A DNA stretch of 64,000 nucleotides from Streptomyces sp. NBC_00193 (GCF_026342735.1 NZ_JAPEMM010000002.1:1476308-1540307); one strand, 5' to 3'. Shown: positions 8,583 to 17,377, counted from the first letter of the stretch. Made by a program: numbers and translations. The notes: generated by a model from the sequence alone, not told the origin.

Positions 8583-9432
8583 ACCTGAAACCCCGGCTGC
8601 GGGCTGGGTGCCCGAGGCGTCGTCCGAGGAGGAGTCCACCGAGGACGACATGCCGCTGTCACTGCGGCTGTCGATAGCGGACACCCTCACCCTCGGCAAC
8701 GCGACGTGCGGATTCATGGCGGTGTACTTCACCACCACCGGGATCCTCATCCCGCACCTCACCGGCAGCGGCGAGTCGGGCATGGCCCGCAGCAGCGCGG
8801 CCACGGCCGTGATACTGATGCTGCTCGCCGCGGTCTTCGACCTCTTCGACGGCATCGTGGCCCGCAAGCTGCGCAGCTCGCCGATGGGTGCGGAGCTGGA
8901 CAACCTGTCCGACCTGATCAGCTTCGGGCTGGCTCCGGCGTACTTCGTCCTCGTCTACGGCATGGTCGCCGACGACGCGGTGCAGAAGATGTCGGCGCTG
9001 GCGGCGATCGTCGTCCTGCTGGCCGTCGTCCTGCGCCTCGCGAGATTCAGCTGCGTGGCGATGAAGGACGGCATGTTCCAGGGCATGCCGAGCCCCTTCG
9101 GTGCGCTGACGGTCGTCTCGATCGTGCTGCTGGAGCTGCCGTTCATCCCGACCCTGCTGGCGATCGTCGGCGTGGCCTGGCTGATGGTGAGCCGGGTCGA
9201 GTACCCCAAGCCGCGGGGTGTCCTCGCGGTGGCGATGCTCAGCTGGATCGTCGCGGCGATGGGTCTGCTGGCCGCGTGGGCGTTCGACGCGCCGGGCGGC
9301 GGGCTGCTGCTCCAGACCGGCTGCGCGCTGCAGATCGCTCTGGCGGCGACCATTCCGCTGTTCGCGACGACCCGTCGCGCGAACACGTTCCGCCACAACC
9401 GTCGCGAGGCAAGGGCCACCCAGGCCCCGTAA
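8569..9432 (+). CDS. pssA: CDP-diacylglycerol-serine O-phosphatidyltransferase
   Basis: A 287-residue integral membrane enzyme of the CDP-alcohol phosphatidyltransferase family. The catalytic motif is complete: Asp91, Asp94-Gly95, Ala98-Arg99, Gly107, Asp111 and Asp115, followed by several hydrophobic segments. It makes phosphatidylserine from CDP-diacylglycerol and serine. The start is taken as TTG at 8569; GTG at 8575 is a close alternative. The acidic first 30 residues are cytosolic. It overlaps psd and is followed by a strong terminator. Confidence 0.93.
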   Translation: MTVTEPETPAAGWVPEASSEEESTEDDMPLSLRLSIADTLTLGNATCGFMAVYFTTTGILIPHLTGSGESGMARSSAATAVILMLLAAVFDLFDGIVARKLRSSPMGAELDNLSDLISFGLAPAYFVLVYGMVADDAVQKMSALAAIVVLLAVVLRLARFSCVAMKDGMFQGMPSPFGALTVVSIVLLELPFIPTLLAIVGVAWLMVSRVEYPKPRGVLAVAMLSWIVAAMGLLAAWAFDAPGGGLLLQTGCALQIALAATIPLFATTRRANTFRHNRREARATQAP

Positions 9433-9451
9433 CCTGGCTGTACGCGTACGC

Positions 9452-9488
9452 AAGGGCCCCCGCCCGCCACCAGGCAGCGGGGGCCCTT
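9452..9488 (+). terminator. Strong terminator after pssA
   Basis: AAGGGCCCCCGC (9452-9463) and GCGGGGGCCCTT (9477-9488) form a perfect 12-bp stem with a 13-base loop, 19 bases after the pssA stop codon. Confidence 0.8.
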
Positions 9489-9527
9489 CCGCATCCCGGG
9501 CCGCCCCACACCGCTGCGTGGCCAAGG

Positions 9528-9823
9528 TCCCCTACCCGCCCTTCCACCGTTCCCCGGGCTCCGCCCGGACCCGTTGCCGCGTGCGGCGCCGTTCCCGGGG
9601 GCCAGCCCCCGGACCCCCGCTCCTCAAACGCCGGAGGGGCTGGATTTTCGCCGGGGCTGGATTGCCCGCAGGGCAATTCCAGCCCCGCCGGCGTTTGAGG
9701 CGCGGGGTCTGGGGCGGAGCCCCAGGGGGTCCGGGCGCAGCCCGGGACCCCCTCAGCCCGTCCGGCGCTTGAGGACCGGGGTCCGGGCAGCGCCCGGGGA
9801 ACGGTGGAAGGGCGGGTAGGGGA
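9528..9823. repeat. Composite intergenic inverted repeat, copy A
   Basis: A 296-base nested palindrome between pssA and the Ada-AlkA gene. The outermost 32 bases (9528-9559, starting TCCCCTACCCGCCC) recur as a perfect reverse complement at 9792-9823. Inside lie CAAACGCCGG-type arms and a central hairpin (around 9655-9692) with TTGCCC-GCA-GGGCAA at its tip. The same outer arms, arm motifs and core occur at 17467-17648. Copy A carries extra internal GC-rich repeats. No gene is seen in the 9433-9943 gap. Confidence 0.85.
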
Positions 9824-9943
9824 CTTCGCCCCGCGCAGCGGCACACCCGCAGCCGCGGCCCGTATGCGGCCGGGGGTGGCCCCGTACGCTTGGTGTCGGA
9901 AAACCGCCAGCCCGGGGCCCGGCCGGCCGGGAGGATGGGAGCC

Positions 9944-11437
9944 ATGCACACCGATACGGAGCGTTGCGTACGGGCCGTCCAGTCGAAGGACGCACGGTTC
10001 GACGGCTGGTTCTTCACCGCCGTGAGGACCACCGGCATCTACTGCCGCCCCAGCTGCCCCGCCGTACCGCCGAAGGTCGAGAACATGACCTTCCTGCCCA
10101 GCGCCGCCGCCTGCCAGCAGAACGGCTACCGGGCCTGCAAGCGGTGCCGGCCCGACACCTCCCCCGGCTCCCCCGAGTGGAACGCCCGCGCCGACGCCGT
10201 CGCCCGCGCCATGCGCCTCATCCAGGACGGGGTGGTCGACCGCGAGGGCGTCCCGGGGCTGGCCGCCCGCCTGGGGTACTCCGCCCGCCAGGTGGAGCGC
10301 CAGCTGGGCGCCGAGCTCGGCGCGGGGCCGCTCGCCCTGGCCAGGGCCCAGCGCGCACAGACCGCCCGGCTGCTGATCGAAACCTCCGGGCTCCCGATGG
10401 GCGACATCGCCTTCGCCGCCGGGTTCTCCTCGATCCGGACCTTCAACGACACCGTCCGCGAGGTCTTCGCCCTGGCCCCGAGCGAGCTCCGGGCGCGGGC
10501 GGCCGGCCGGGGGGCCGCCCCGGGTGCCGGACCCGGCCAGGTGCCGGGCACCATCAGCCTGCGGCTGCCCTTCCGTGCCCCGCTCACCCCCGACAACCTC
10601 TTCGGCCACCTCGCCGCGACCGCCGTCCCCGGGGTCGAGGAGTGGCGGGCGGGCGCCTACCGCCGCACGCTCCGGCTGCCGTACGGCACCGGCGTCGTCG
10701 CCCTCACCCCGCAGCCCGACCACATCGGCTGCCGGCTCGCCCTCACCGACCTGCGCGACCTCACCATCGCCATCAGCCGCTGCCGCCGGCTCCTGGACCT
10801 CGACGCGGACCCCGAGGCCGTGGACGAGCAGCTGAGCGCCGACCCGCTGCTGGCCCCGCTCGTGGCCAAGGCTCCCGGCCGCCGGGTGCCGCGTACCGTC
10901 GACGCGGAGGAGTTCGCCGTACGGGCGGTGCTCGGCCAGCAGGTGTCCACCGCGGCGGCCCGTACGCACGCGGCCCGCCTGGTCCGCGCCCTCGGCGAGC
11001 CGGTGACCGATCCGGACCCCGAGGGCGGGCTGACCCACCTGTTCCCCACCTCGCAGGCGCTGGCCGGGCTGGACCCGGAGTCCCTGGCCCTGCCGCGCAG
11101 CCGGCGGACCACCTTCACCACGCTCGTCTCGGCCCTCGCCGACGGCTCGCTCCCGCTCGGCATCGACAGCGACTGGGAGGCGGCCCGCGCCCGGCTGGGC
11201 GCGCTGCCCGGTTTCGGGCCGTGGACCACCGAGATCATCGCGATGCGGGCGCTGGGCGACCCGGACGCCTTCATTCCGGCCGACCTGGGGATCCGCCGGG
11301 CGGCGAAGGGGCTCGGGCTGCCCTCCACGCCCGCGGCGCTGACGGCCCGCGCGGCGCACTGGCGGCCCTGGCGCGCCTACGCCGTGCAGTACCTGTGGGC
11401 CACCGAGGACCACGCCATCAACGTCCTGCCCGTCTGA
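9944..11437 (+). CDS. Ada-AlkA fusion: methyl-phosphotriester sensor/regulator with 3-methyladenine DNA glycosylase
   Basis: A 497-residue, three-part alkylation-response protein. The N-terminal zinc domain has Cys34, Cys38, Cys65 and Cys68 with the same spacing as E. coli Ada (C-x3-C-x26-C-x2-C), so Cys34 is the expected methyl acceptor. An AraC-type DNA-binding domain follows (about 83-180). The AlkA glycosylase domain carries the helix-hairpin-helix FGPWTTEII and the catalytic Asp447 in PADLG. The protein probably both repairs DNA and activates its own operon. ATG at 9944 has GGAGG 9 bases upstream; ATG at 9935 is an alternative. The ogt gene follows 51 bases later. Confidence 0.93.
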   Translation: MHTDTERCVRAVQSKDARFDGWFFTAVRTTGIYCRPSCPAVPPKVENMTFLPSAAACQQNGYRACKRCRPDTSPGSPEWNARADAVARAMRLIQDGVVDREGVPGLAARLGYSARQVERQLGAELGAGPLALARAQRAQTARLLIETSGLPMGDIAFAAGFSSIRTFNDTVREVFALAPSELRARAAGRGAAPGAGPGQVPGTISLRLPFRAPLTPDNLFGHLAATAVPGVEEWRAGAYRRTLRLPYGTGVVALTPQPDHIGCRLALTDLRDLTIAISRCRRLLDLDADPEAVDEQLSADPLLAPLVAKAPGRRVPRTVDAEEFAVRAVLGQQVSTAAARTHAARLVRALGEPVTDPDPEGGLTHLFPTSQALAGLDPESLALPRSRRTTFTTLVSALADGSLPLGIDSDWEAARARLGALPGFGPWTTEIIAMRALGDPDAFIPADLGIRRAAKGLGLPSTPAALTARAAHWRPWRAYAVQYLWATEDHAINVLPV

Positions 11438-11488
11438 CCCCGACCGTCTGACCCCGACCCCACCGACATCCGAGGAGTACGAGCCGTC

Positions 11489-11992
11489 ATGAGCAGCAGT
11501 ACCAAGCAGCACACCGTCGTGGACAGCCCCTACGGGCCGCTCACCCTCGTCGCCGCCGACGGGTTCCTCTGCGGCCTCTACATGACCGGACAGCGCCACC
11601 GCCCGGCCGAGGAGGCCTTCGGGGAGCGCGTCGCGGCCGGTGAGGCCCCCTTCCCCGAGGTGGTGCGGCAGCTGACCGCGTACTTCGCCGGAGAGCTCAC
11701 CGAGTTCGACCTGCCGGTCCGGCTGGAGGGCACCGAGTTCCAGCGCAGCGTGTGGGAGCAGCTCGTACGGATCCCCTACGGGCAGACCTGGTCCTACGGG
11801 GAACTGGCCGCCGAGCTCGGCAAGCCGAACGCCTCGCGCGCGGTGGGGCTGGCCAACGGGAAGAACCCGGTCGGCATCATCGTGCCGTGCCACCGCGTGA
11901 TCGGGGCGTCCGGCTCCATGACCGGCTACGGCGGCGGCATCGACCGCAAGGTGCGCCTGCTGGCCTTCGAGTCCGGGGCCGAGCAGCTCTAG
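11489..11992 (+). CDS. ogt: methylated-DNA-protein-cysteine methyltransferase
   Basis: A 167-residue suicide repair enzyme that moves the methyl group from O6-methylguanine to its own cysteine. The PCHRV active site contains Cys134, preceded by a helix with RAVGLANGKNPVGIIV, which carries the arginine finger and asparagine hinge of the family. It sits downstream of the Ada-AlkA fusion in the same direction, so the two form an adaptive-response operon. The gene overlaps the convergent acetyltransferase gene by four bases. Confidence 0.95.
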   Translation: MSSSTKQHTVVDSPYGPLTLVAADGFLCGLYMTGQRHRPAEEAFGERVAAGEAPFPEVVRQLTAYFAGELTEFDLPVRLEGTEFQRSVWEQLVRIPYGQTWSYGELAAELGKPNASRAVGLANGKNPVGIIVPCHRVIGASGSMTGYGGGIDRKVRLLAFESGAEQL

Positions 11993-12450
11993 GTCGTCTC
12001 CGGGGCGTCCGGCCCGGTCAGCGACTTGAGCAGGTGCACGTCCGCGTGCTCTCCCTGGACGCCCGGGATCCGTGCGACCTCGGCATAGCCCTGGCGTTCG
12101 TAGAAGCCCGGGGCCTGGAAGGTGTACGAGGAGACGGCCACGCGATCGCAGCCGCGTCGCCGTGCCTCCGTCTCCGCCGCCCGCAGGATCCTGCCGCCCC
12201 AGCCGTCCTTGCGGCTGTCCTCGCGGACCCACAGCAGCTCGATCCCGCACAGGCCGCCCCAGGTCGACGCGGAGAGGCCGCCGATCAGTTCGCCCGCTTC
12301 GTCCGTGACTTTGACCGAGAACGTGCCGTGGTCGGACACACCGGTGGCGGCCGCGTTGAAGGCGGTGAGTTCCTCGGTCAGCCGGTCGTCGAGCGCGGTG
12401 TCGCCCTCGCCGGTGGTCAGGGTCGGGCCGGAGCCGTGGTCAGTCGTCAC
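11989..12450 (-). CDS. GNAT-family N-acetyltransferase
   Basis: A 153-residue single GNAT domain. The acetyl-CoA-binding part runs through LLWVREDSRKDGWGGRIL (about residues 75-92), and a FQAPGFYERQGY segment marks the C-terminal strand. GTG at 12450 gives a natural-length domain; no strong ribosome binding site is seen, and translation may be leaderless. The substrate cannot be read from sequence. The gene converges on ogt with a four-base overlap. Confidence 0.8.
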   Translation of the reverse strand: MTTDHGSGPTLTTGEGDTALDDRLTEELTAFNAAATGVSDHGTFSVKVTDEAGELIGGLSASTWGGLCGIELLWVREDSRKDGWGGRILRAAETEARRRGCDRVAVSSYTFQAPGFYERQGYAEVARIPGVQGEHADVHLLKSLTGPDAPETT

Positions 12451-12548
12451 GGCGCGGAGTATGTCAGCCGGCCCGGCCGCTCGGCACCTGAATACCCGGC
12501 TCCTCGATCCGTTCTCGCGGCACGCCCCGCCCCGGCCCGCGGTCCGGC

Positions 12549-13193
12549 TCAGGCCGGTGGTGCGACCGCTTCGAGGTCGGCGACGGTGCCGGACATGACC
12601 GTACGGATGTGCCGGGTGAGGTGCTCCACCGGCCAGTCCCACCAGGCGAGGGCGAGGAGGCGGGCGATCTCCTCGCCGGTGTGGCGGGTGCGGATGAGGG
12701 TGGCCGGGTTGCCGCCGGCGATCCCGTAGTCGGGGACGTCGTCCACGACCACGGCGCCGGCGGCGATGATCGCGCCGTGCCCGATGCGCACCCCGGGCAT
12801 GACCATCGCGCCGTAGCCGAACCAGACGTCGTTGCCGACGACGGTGTCGCCCCGGCCGGGCAGGCCGGCGAGCAGGTCGAAGTGGTCGGCCCAGGACCCG
12901 CCCATGATGGGGAAGGGGAAGGTGGAGGGGCCGTCCATGCGGTGGTTGGCGCCGTTCATGAGGAACCGGACCCCGGTGCCCAGCGCGCAGAACTTCCCGA
13001 TGACCAGCTTCTCCGGCCCGTAGTGGTAGAGCACGTTGCGGGTCTCGAACGCGGTGGGATCGTCCGGGTCGTCGTAGTAGGAGTACTCCCCCACCTCGAT
13101 CAGCGGCGAGGTGACCAGCGGCTTCAGCAGCACCACGCGCGGCTGGCCGGGAAACGGGTGGAGCACCGTCGGGTCCGCGGGAAGGGCGCTCAC
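12549..13193 (-). CDS. CatB/Vat-type xenobiotic O-acetyltransferase
   Basis: A 214-residue left-handed beta-helix acetyltransferase. The hexapeptide-repeat region spans about residues 65-165, including the typical insert loop (NGANHRMDGPSTFPF) with the conserved catalytic His, followed by a GNDVWFGYGAMVMPGVRIGHGAII run. The family includes CatB chloramphenicol and Vat streptogramin acetyltransferases. This copy may be a chromosomal resistance-type enzyme, but the drug or other acceptor is unknown. GTG start. It lies 98 bases upstream of the GNAT gene on the same strand. Confidence 0.82.
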   Translation of the reverse strand: MSALPADPTVLHPFPGQPRVVLLKPLVTSPLIEVGEYSYYDDPDDPTAFETRNVLYHYGPEKLVIGKFCALGTGVRFLMNGANHRMDGPSTFPFPIMGGSWADHFDLLAGLPGRGDTVVGNDVWFGYGAMVMPGVRIGHGAIIAAGAVVVDDVPDYGIAGGNPATLIRTRHTGEEIARLLALAWWDWPVEHLTRHIRTVMSGTVADLEAVAPPA

Positions 13194-13210
13194 GGCCAGG
13201 GCGTGCCTTT

Positions 13211-13260
13211 CGGATCAGGTCGGGTCAGGTCGGATGAGGCCGGATCAGGCCGGATCAGCC
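13211..13260. repeat. Five 10-bp direct repeats
   Basis: Five perfectly phased 10-base units of consensus CGGATCAGGY (CGGATCAGGT, CGGGTCAGGT, CGGATGAGGC, CGGATCAGGC, CGGATCAGCC) fill most of the gap between the CatB-type gene and the small unknown gene. They lie just upstream of the CatB-type start on the minus strand. Confidence 0.85.
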
Positions 13261-13278
13261 TGCGGTGCAAGACACGCC

Positions 13279-13707
13279 CTAGATGACCACCAGCGGGACC
13301 AGCAGCGCGAAGGCGGCGCCGGCCTCGACCGCGTAGGCGTACAGGGACGGGTGCTGGACGGGGGCCGCGAGCAGGACCACGCTCTGCTGGGCGGCGGCCG
13401 CTCCCACCCAGTCGGAGTCGGCGCCGAGGCCGCCCTGGTACCAGCCCTCGCAGGAGCCGGGGCCGGTGACGGCGAGGACGTCGTCCTCGCGGCGGTAGAA
13501 GGCCTGCCAGCCCTCGGCCGGCGCGGACCAGGCCTCGAAGTCGGTGAACTGGGCCCAACCGCCGTCGCGGATCGCGGTGTCGAACATCCAGACCGGCACC
13601 CCGTCGGGGGTCACCTCGCCGCTCTCCTGCTGGTCGGTGGTGAAGTGGACCATGGGCAGGGCGTCGGGCCCGTCGGCGGTGCTGGGCCAGGCGTACATCG
13701 TGATCAT
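13279..13707 (-). CDS. conserved small protein of unknown function
   Basis: A 142-residue protein I do not recognise. It is acidic and rich in tryptophan and aromatic residues in the middle (WMFDTAIRDGGWAQFTDFEAW) and ends in a hydrophobic alanine/valine/leucine-rich helix. No signal peptide is seen. ATG at 13707 is preferred, with an AGGA-like site about 11 bases upstream; longer starts would run into the Nudix gene. It is 52 bases downstream of the Nudix gene and co-oriented. Confidence 0.6.
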   Translation of the reverse strand: MITMYAWPSTADGPDALPMVHFTTDQQESGEVTPDGVPVWMFDTAIRDGGWAQFTDFEAWSAPAEGWQAFYRREDDVLAVTGPGSCEGWYQGGLGADSDWVGAAAAQQSVVLLAAPVQHPSLYAYAVEAGAAFALLVPLVVI

Positions 13708-13759
13708 TTGCTGAATTCTGTCCTGCTCGGTGTAGGCACGGAATAACGAGCGGACGGGG

Positions 13760-14260
13760 CTACGAGGCCTGCGGCCTGCGGCCGTTCTCCAGCTCGACGG
13801 CGCCCTCACCGGTGCGCAGGACCCGGCACGCCTCCACGGTGCGCCGGCCCAGGGATCCGAGCAGATGGTCCGTCAGCTCGGCCTGCTCCACCAGCCGCCA
13901 CGAGATCAGCTCCTCTTCCTGGAGCTTGATGGAGGCGAGCTGCTCGGCGTCGAGCACGCCGCCGTCGTAGAGGTACGCGACGAGCGGGGGCCGGCCCTCG
14001 CCGACCGACCAGTCGACGGCGAGCAGCCGGCCGAGCGGCAGGTCGATGCCGATCTCCTCGGCGCTCTCCCGGCGGGCGGCCGTGCGCGGGGACTCCCCCG
14101 TGTCCGACTCGATGGTGCCGCCCGGCAGCGCCCAGCCCTCCCGGTAGTTGGGCTCGACGAGGAGCACGCGGTCCTCGGCGTCCCGGAAGAGGGCGGCCGC
14201 TCCGGCCAGCACCCGGGGCAGGCTCGCGATGTAGGTGGCAAAGTCATCGGTGGTCGTCAC
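13760..14260 (-). CDS. Nudix hydrolase
   Basis: A 166-residue Nudix-fold pyrophosphohydrolase. The Nudix box spans about residues 47-72 and contains RESAEEIGI, preceded by a glutamate at the usual seven-residue spacing. The first glycine of the box is two residues further upstream than in the strict GX5E form. The substrate (a nucleoside diphosphate linked to another group) cannot be predicted. GTG start. It lies 37 bases downstream of the BCCT transporter gene on the same strand, but there is no functional link to it. Confidence 0.85.
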   Translation of the reverse strand: MTTTDDFATYIASLPRVLAGAAALFRDAEDRVLLVEPNYREGWALPGGTIESDTGESPRTAARRESAEEIGIDLPLGRLLAVDWSVGEGRPPLVAYLYDGGVLDAEQLASIKLQEEELISWRLVEQAELTDHLLGSLGRRTVEACRVLRTGEGAVELENGRRPQAS

Positions 14261-14297
14261 GCCGCCACCCTACCCAGCCGCCCCGGATGGCCGGGGA

Positions 14298-16064
14298 TCA
14301 CTCCTCCCCGGTGCCGCCGCCCGGCGGCCCGTCCTCCCGGTCGCGGTTCCTCGACTCCGCCACGCGGCGCAGACGGGGGTGGCGGTCCGGGCCGCGTTCG
14401 GTGATGGCGTCGCCGACCATGGCCTTGACCGCGTCCCGGAGTCCGTGGAGGGCGTGGTGGCGGACGGGGCCCGCGCCCGGGTCCTCGCGCAGCTCCTTCA
14501 CCAGGGCCCAGCACAGGAGCAGCATCACGACCACGAACGGCAGCGCGACCAGGATGGTGGCCGTCTGCAGGGACTTCAGGCCGCCCGCGACGAGGAGTAC
14601 GGCGGCCACGGCGGCCATCAGCACGCCCCAGGTGACCACGAGCCAGGTCGGCGGGTTCAGGGAGCCGCGGCTGGTGAGGGAGCCCATGACGAGGGAGGCG
14701 GAGTCGGCGCTGGTGACGAAGTACGTCATCACCAGGAGCATCGCGATCCACGAGGTGACCGTGCCGAGCGGGAGCGCGTCGAGCATCGCGAAGAGCGAGG
14801 CCTCGGTGCCCTCCTTGGCCTTGGCGGCCATGTCGGCGACTCCGGTGGAGTCGAGGCGGATCGCGGTGCCGCCCATGACGCAGAACCAGACGACGGTGGC
14901 GCCGCTGGGCACCAGGAGCACGCCGACGAGGAACTCGCGGATGGTGCGGCCGCGCGAGATGCGGGCGATGAAGGTGCCGACGAAGGGCGCCCAGGAGAGC
15001 CACCACGCCCAGTAGAAGATCGTCCACGCGCCGAGCCACGCGCTGTCGGTGAAGGCGCCGGTGCGGGTGGCCATGGGGAGCAGTTCGTGCAGGTAGCTGC
15101 CGATGCTCGCCGGGATCACGTCGAGGATGTAGACGGTCGGGCCGAGGACGAAGACGAAGGTCATCAGGGCCGCGGCGAGCACGATGTTGATCGTGCTGAG
15201 CCATTTGACGCCCTTGTGCAGCCCGGAGAAGGCGGAGAGCACGAAGGCGGCGGAGAGGGAGACGATGATGATCAGCTCGACCGTGGTCGAGTCCTCGATC
15301 CCGGTGGTGATGTTGAGGCCCTTGGACACCTGGAGGGCGCCGAGGCCGAGGCTGGTGGCGGTGCCGAAGACGGTCGCGAAGACGGCGAGCAGGTCGATGG
15401 CCTTGCCGGGCCAGCCGTTGGCCCGCTCCTCGCCCATGAGGGGGACGAAGGCGGAGCTGAGGCGGTTGCCGCGGCCCTTGCGGAAGGTCGCGTAGGCGAG
15501 GGCGAGACCGGCGATGCCGTAGATCGCCCAGGGGGTGAGCGTCCAGTGGAAGAAGGAGTAGTCGAGCGCGGCGCGGGCGGCGTCGCCGGTGCCGGGGGCC
15601 GCGCCGGAGGCCGGGGGCGGGTTCAGGTAATGGGTGAGCGGCTCGCCCACCCCGTAGAACATGAGTCCGATCCCCATGCCCGCGCTGAACATCATCGCGA
15701 TCCACGCGAGGTTCGTGAACTCCGGCTCCGAGTCGTCCTTGCCGAGGCGGATCCGGCCGAAGCGGCTGATCGCGAGCACGACGCACATGACGAGGAACAC
15801 ATCGGCGGCGATCACGAAGAGCCACGCGAAGTTGCCGAGCACCCAGGCCAGCGCACTGCTCGACGCCGAGTCGAAGGAGCTCTTCCCGAGCGCCGCCCAG
15901 GCGACCACCGCCAGGACGGAGATCACTCCGATGGTGACGACGGTGCGGTCGGGAGTGCCGTCGGTGCCGCCGGCGCCGCCGGTCCCGCCGGTGCCGTCGA
16001 CGGGGCCTTCGGACCCGCCACCTGGGGAATCCGGACGTGGCTGTTCCAGTGAATCCGTGCTCAT
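14298..16064 (-). CDS. BCCT-family betaine/carnitine/choline transporter
   Basis: A 588-residue polytopic protein with the twelve-segment BCCT plan. The N-terminal 35 residues are glycine/threonine-rich and cytosolic. The family motif region GMGIGLMFYGVGEP lies near residues 125-138, and the tryptophan-rich substrate segment (FYWAWWLSWAPFVG) near residues 345-358. The charged C-terminal tail resembles the osmosensing tail of BetP-type carriers. A compatible-solute uptake role is likely; the substrate is not certain. The promoter region contains the palindrome at 16084-16107. Confidence 0.9.
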   Translation of the reverse strand: MSTDSLEQPRPDSPGGGSEGPVDGTGGTGGAGGTDGTPDRTVVTIGVISVLAVVAWAALGKSSFDSASSSALAWVLGNFAWLFVIAADVFLVMCVVLAISRFGRIRLGKDDSEPEFTNLAWIAMMFSAGMGIGLMFYGVGEPLTHYLNPPPASGAAPGTGDAARAALDYSFFHWTLTPWAIYGIAGLALAYATFRKGRGNRLSSAFVPLMGEERANGWPGKAIDLLAVFATVFGTATSLGLGALQVSKGLNITTGIEDSTTVELIIIVSLSAAFVLSAFSGLHKGVKWLSTINIVLAAALMTFVFVLGPTVYILDVIPASIGSYLHELLPMATRTGAFTDSAWLGAWTIFYWAWWLSWAPFVGTFIARISRGRTIREFLVGVLLVPSGATVVWFCVMGGTAIRLDSTGVADMAAKAKEGTEASLFAMLDALPLGTVTSWIAMLLVMTYFVTSADSASLVMGSLTSRGSLNPPTWLVVTWGVLMAAVAAVLLVAGGLKSLQTATILVALPFVVVMLLLCWALVKELREDPGAGPVRHHALHGLRDAVKAMVGDAITERGPDRHPRLRRVAESRNRDREDGPPGGGTGEE

Positions 16065-16083
16065 GCGGCCACACTATGCAGGC

Positions 16084-16107
16084 GTATATCCCTATTTAGG
16101 GGTATGC
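16084..16107. promoter_or_regulatory. Imperfect palindrome upstream of the BCCT gene
   Basis: A 24-base dyad centred on CCCTA-TT-TAGGG, with 10 of 12 positions paired between the arms, begins 20 bases upstream of the BCCT start codon. It is AT-rich compared with its surroundings and is a candidate operator or promoter element. Confidence 0.4.
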
Positions 16108-16142
16108 CGCGCCGCGTGTGGCCCAGGCCACGCATGGGCATA

Positions 16143-16154
16143 GGAGGATCCTCC
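16143..16154. promoter_or_regulatory. Perfect 12-bp palindrome in the divergent promoter region
   Basis: GGAGGATCCTCC lies 54 bases upstream of the glycerate kinase start and 79 bases from the BCCT start. It is a candidate operator; no cognate regulator is visible next to it. Confidence 0.35.
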
Positions 16155-16208
16155 GGATAGGCTCAGGGGTGGCGCGACTGCACTGTTCGATAGCAAGGGA
16201 TTAGCAAG

Positions 16209-17357
16209 GTGACGGACGGAGCAGTAACTGAGACCGCGCGCGTGCTCATCGCCGCGGACAAATTCAAGGGCTCGCTCACGGCCGTTCAGGTCGCGGAGCG
16301 GGTGACGGCCGGCCTTCGCAAGGCCGTACCGGGCGTGGAGATCGAGACCCTCCCCGTCGCGGACGGCGGCGACGGTACGGTCGCGGCCGCTGTGGCGGCC
16401 GGGTTCGAACGCCGGGAGGTACGGGTCACCGGACCGCTCGGTGACCAGGTCACGGCCGCTTTCGCCCTGCGCGAGGGCACCGCGGTGGTCGAGATGGCGG
16501 AAGCCTCCGGGCTCCAGCTGCTGCCGGCGGGTGTCTTCGCCCCGCTGACGGCGACCACCTACGGCTCCGGCGAACTGCTGAAGGCCGCACTCGACGCGGG
16601 AGCGCGCTCGATCGTCTTCGGTGTGGGCGGCAGCGCCACCACCGACGGCGGCGCGGGCATGCTGGCCGCGCTGGGCGCGGTGTTCCTGGATGCGAACGGT
16701 GAACCGGTCGGTCCGGGCGGCGGCGCGCTGGCGGGTCTGGCCTCGGCCGACCTGTCGGGCATCGACCCCCGCATCAAGGAGGTCGACTTCGTCCTGGCGA
16801 GCGACGTGGACAACCCTCTGACGGGTCCGAAGGGCGCCCCGGCGGTCTACGGCCCGCAGAAGGGGGCGTCGCCCGAGGACGTCGCGACGCTGGACGCGGC
16901 GCTGGCGCACTTCGCGGTGGTCCTGGAGAAGTCGATCGGCTCCCTGGCCGCCGAGGCGGCGGTTTCGCCCGGCGCGGGCGGAGCGGGCGGCATCGGCTAC
17001 GGGGCACTGCTGCTCGGTGCCTCGTTCCGTCCCGGCATCGAGCTGATGCTCGAGGTGCTCGGCTTCGCGCCGGCGCTGGAGCGGGCCACGCTGGTCATCA
17101 CCGGTGAGGGTTCGCTGGACGAGCAGACCCTCCACGGCAAGGCTCCGGCCGGTGTCGCGGCGGCGGCTCGCGCGGCGGGCAAGCCGGTCGTCGCGGTCTG
17201 CGGCCGCCTGCTGCTGACGCAGGAGGCCCTCCAGACCGCCGGCATCCAGCGGGCCTACCCGCTCACGGACCTCGAGCCGGACCCGGCGGTGAGCATCCCG
17301 AACGCGGGGCCGCTGCTGGAGCGGGTGGCGGAGAGCATCGCGGCCGACGTCCTCTGA
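16209..17357 (+). CDS. glycerate kinase
   Basis: A 382-residue GckA/GarK-family kinase that phosphorylates glycerate, feeding it to glycolysis. Family hallmarks are IAADKFKGSLTA near the start, VADGGDGT near residue 48, a GSATTDGGAGML motif near residue 140 and ITGEGSLDEQT near residue 300. GTG at 16209 has a near AGCAAGG site. It stands alone, divergent from the BCCT transporter. Confidence 0.93.
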   Translation: MTDGAVTETARVLIAADKFKGSLTAVQVAERVTAGLRKAVPGVEIETLPVADGGDGTVAAAVAAGFERREVRVTGPLGDQVTAAFALREGTAVVEMAEASGLQLLPAGVFAPLTATTYGSGELLKAALDAGARSIVFGVGGSATTDGGAGMLAALGAVFLDANGEPVGPGGGALAGLASADLSGIDPRIKEVDFVLASDVDNPLTGPKGAPAVYGPQKGASPEDVATLDAALAHFAVVLEKSIGSLAAEAAVSPGAGGAGGIGYGALLLGASFRPGIELMLEVLGFAPALERATLVITGEGSLDEQTLHGKAPAGVAAAARAAGKPVVAVCGRLLLTQEALQTAGIQRAYPLTDLEPDPAVSIPNAGPLLERVAESIAADVL

Positions 17358-17377
17358 CGCCGTCCGCCCTCACCGGC

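Noticed and set aside
9655..9692. Central hairpin of the composite repeat as a CRISPR-like or tRNA-like structure
   Set aside because: It is a single nested palindrome without spacers and without tRNA features.
9239..12250. Very long minus-strand open frames opposite the Ada-AlkA/Ogt genes and similar long shadows elsewhere
   Set aside because: High GC removes stop codons from antisense frames; these frames show low-complexity arginine/glycine-rich sequence and no family motifs.
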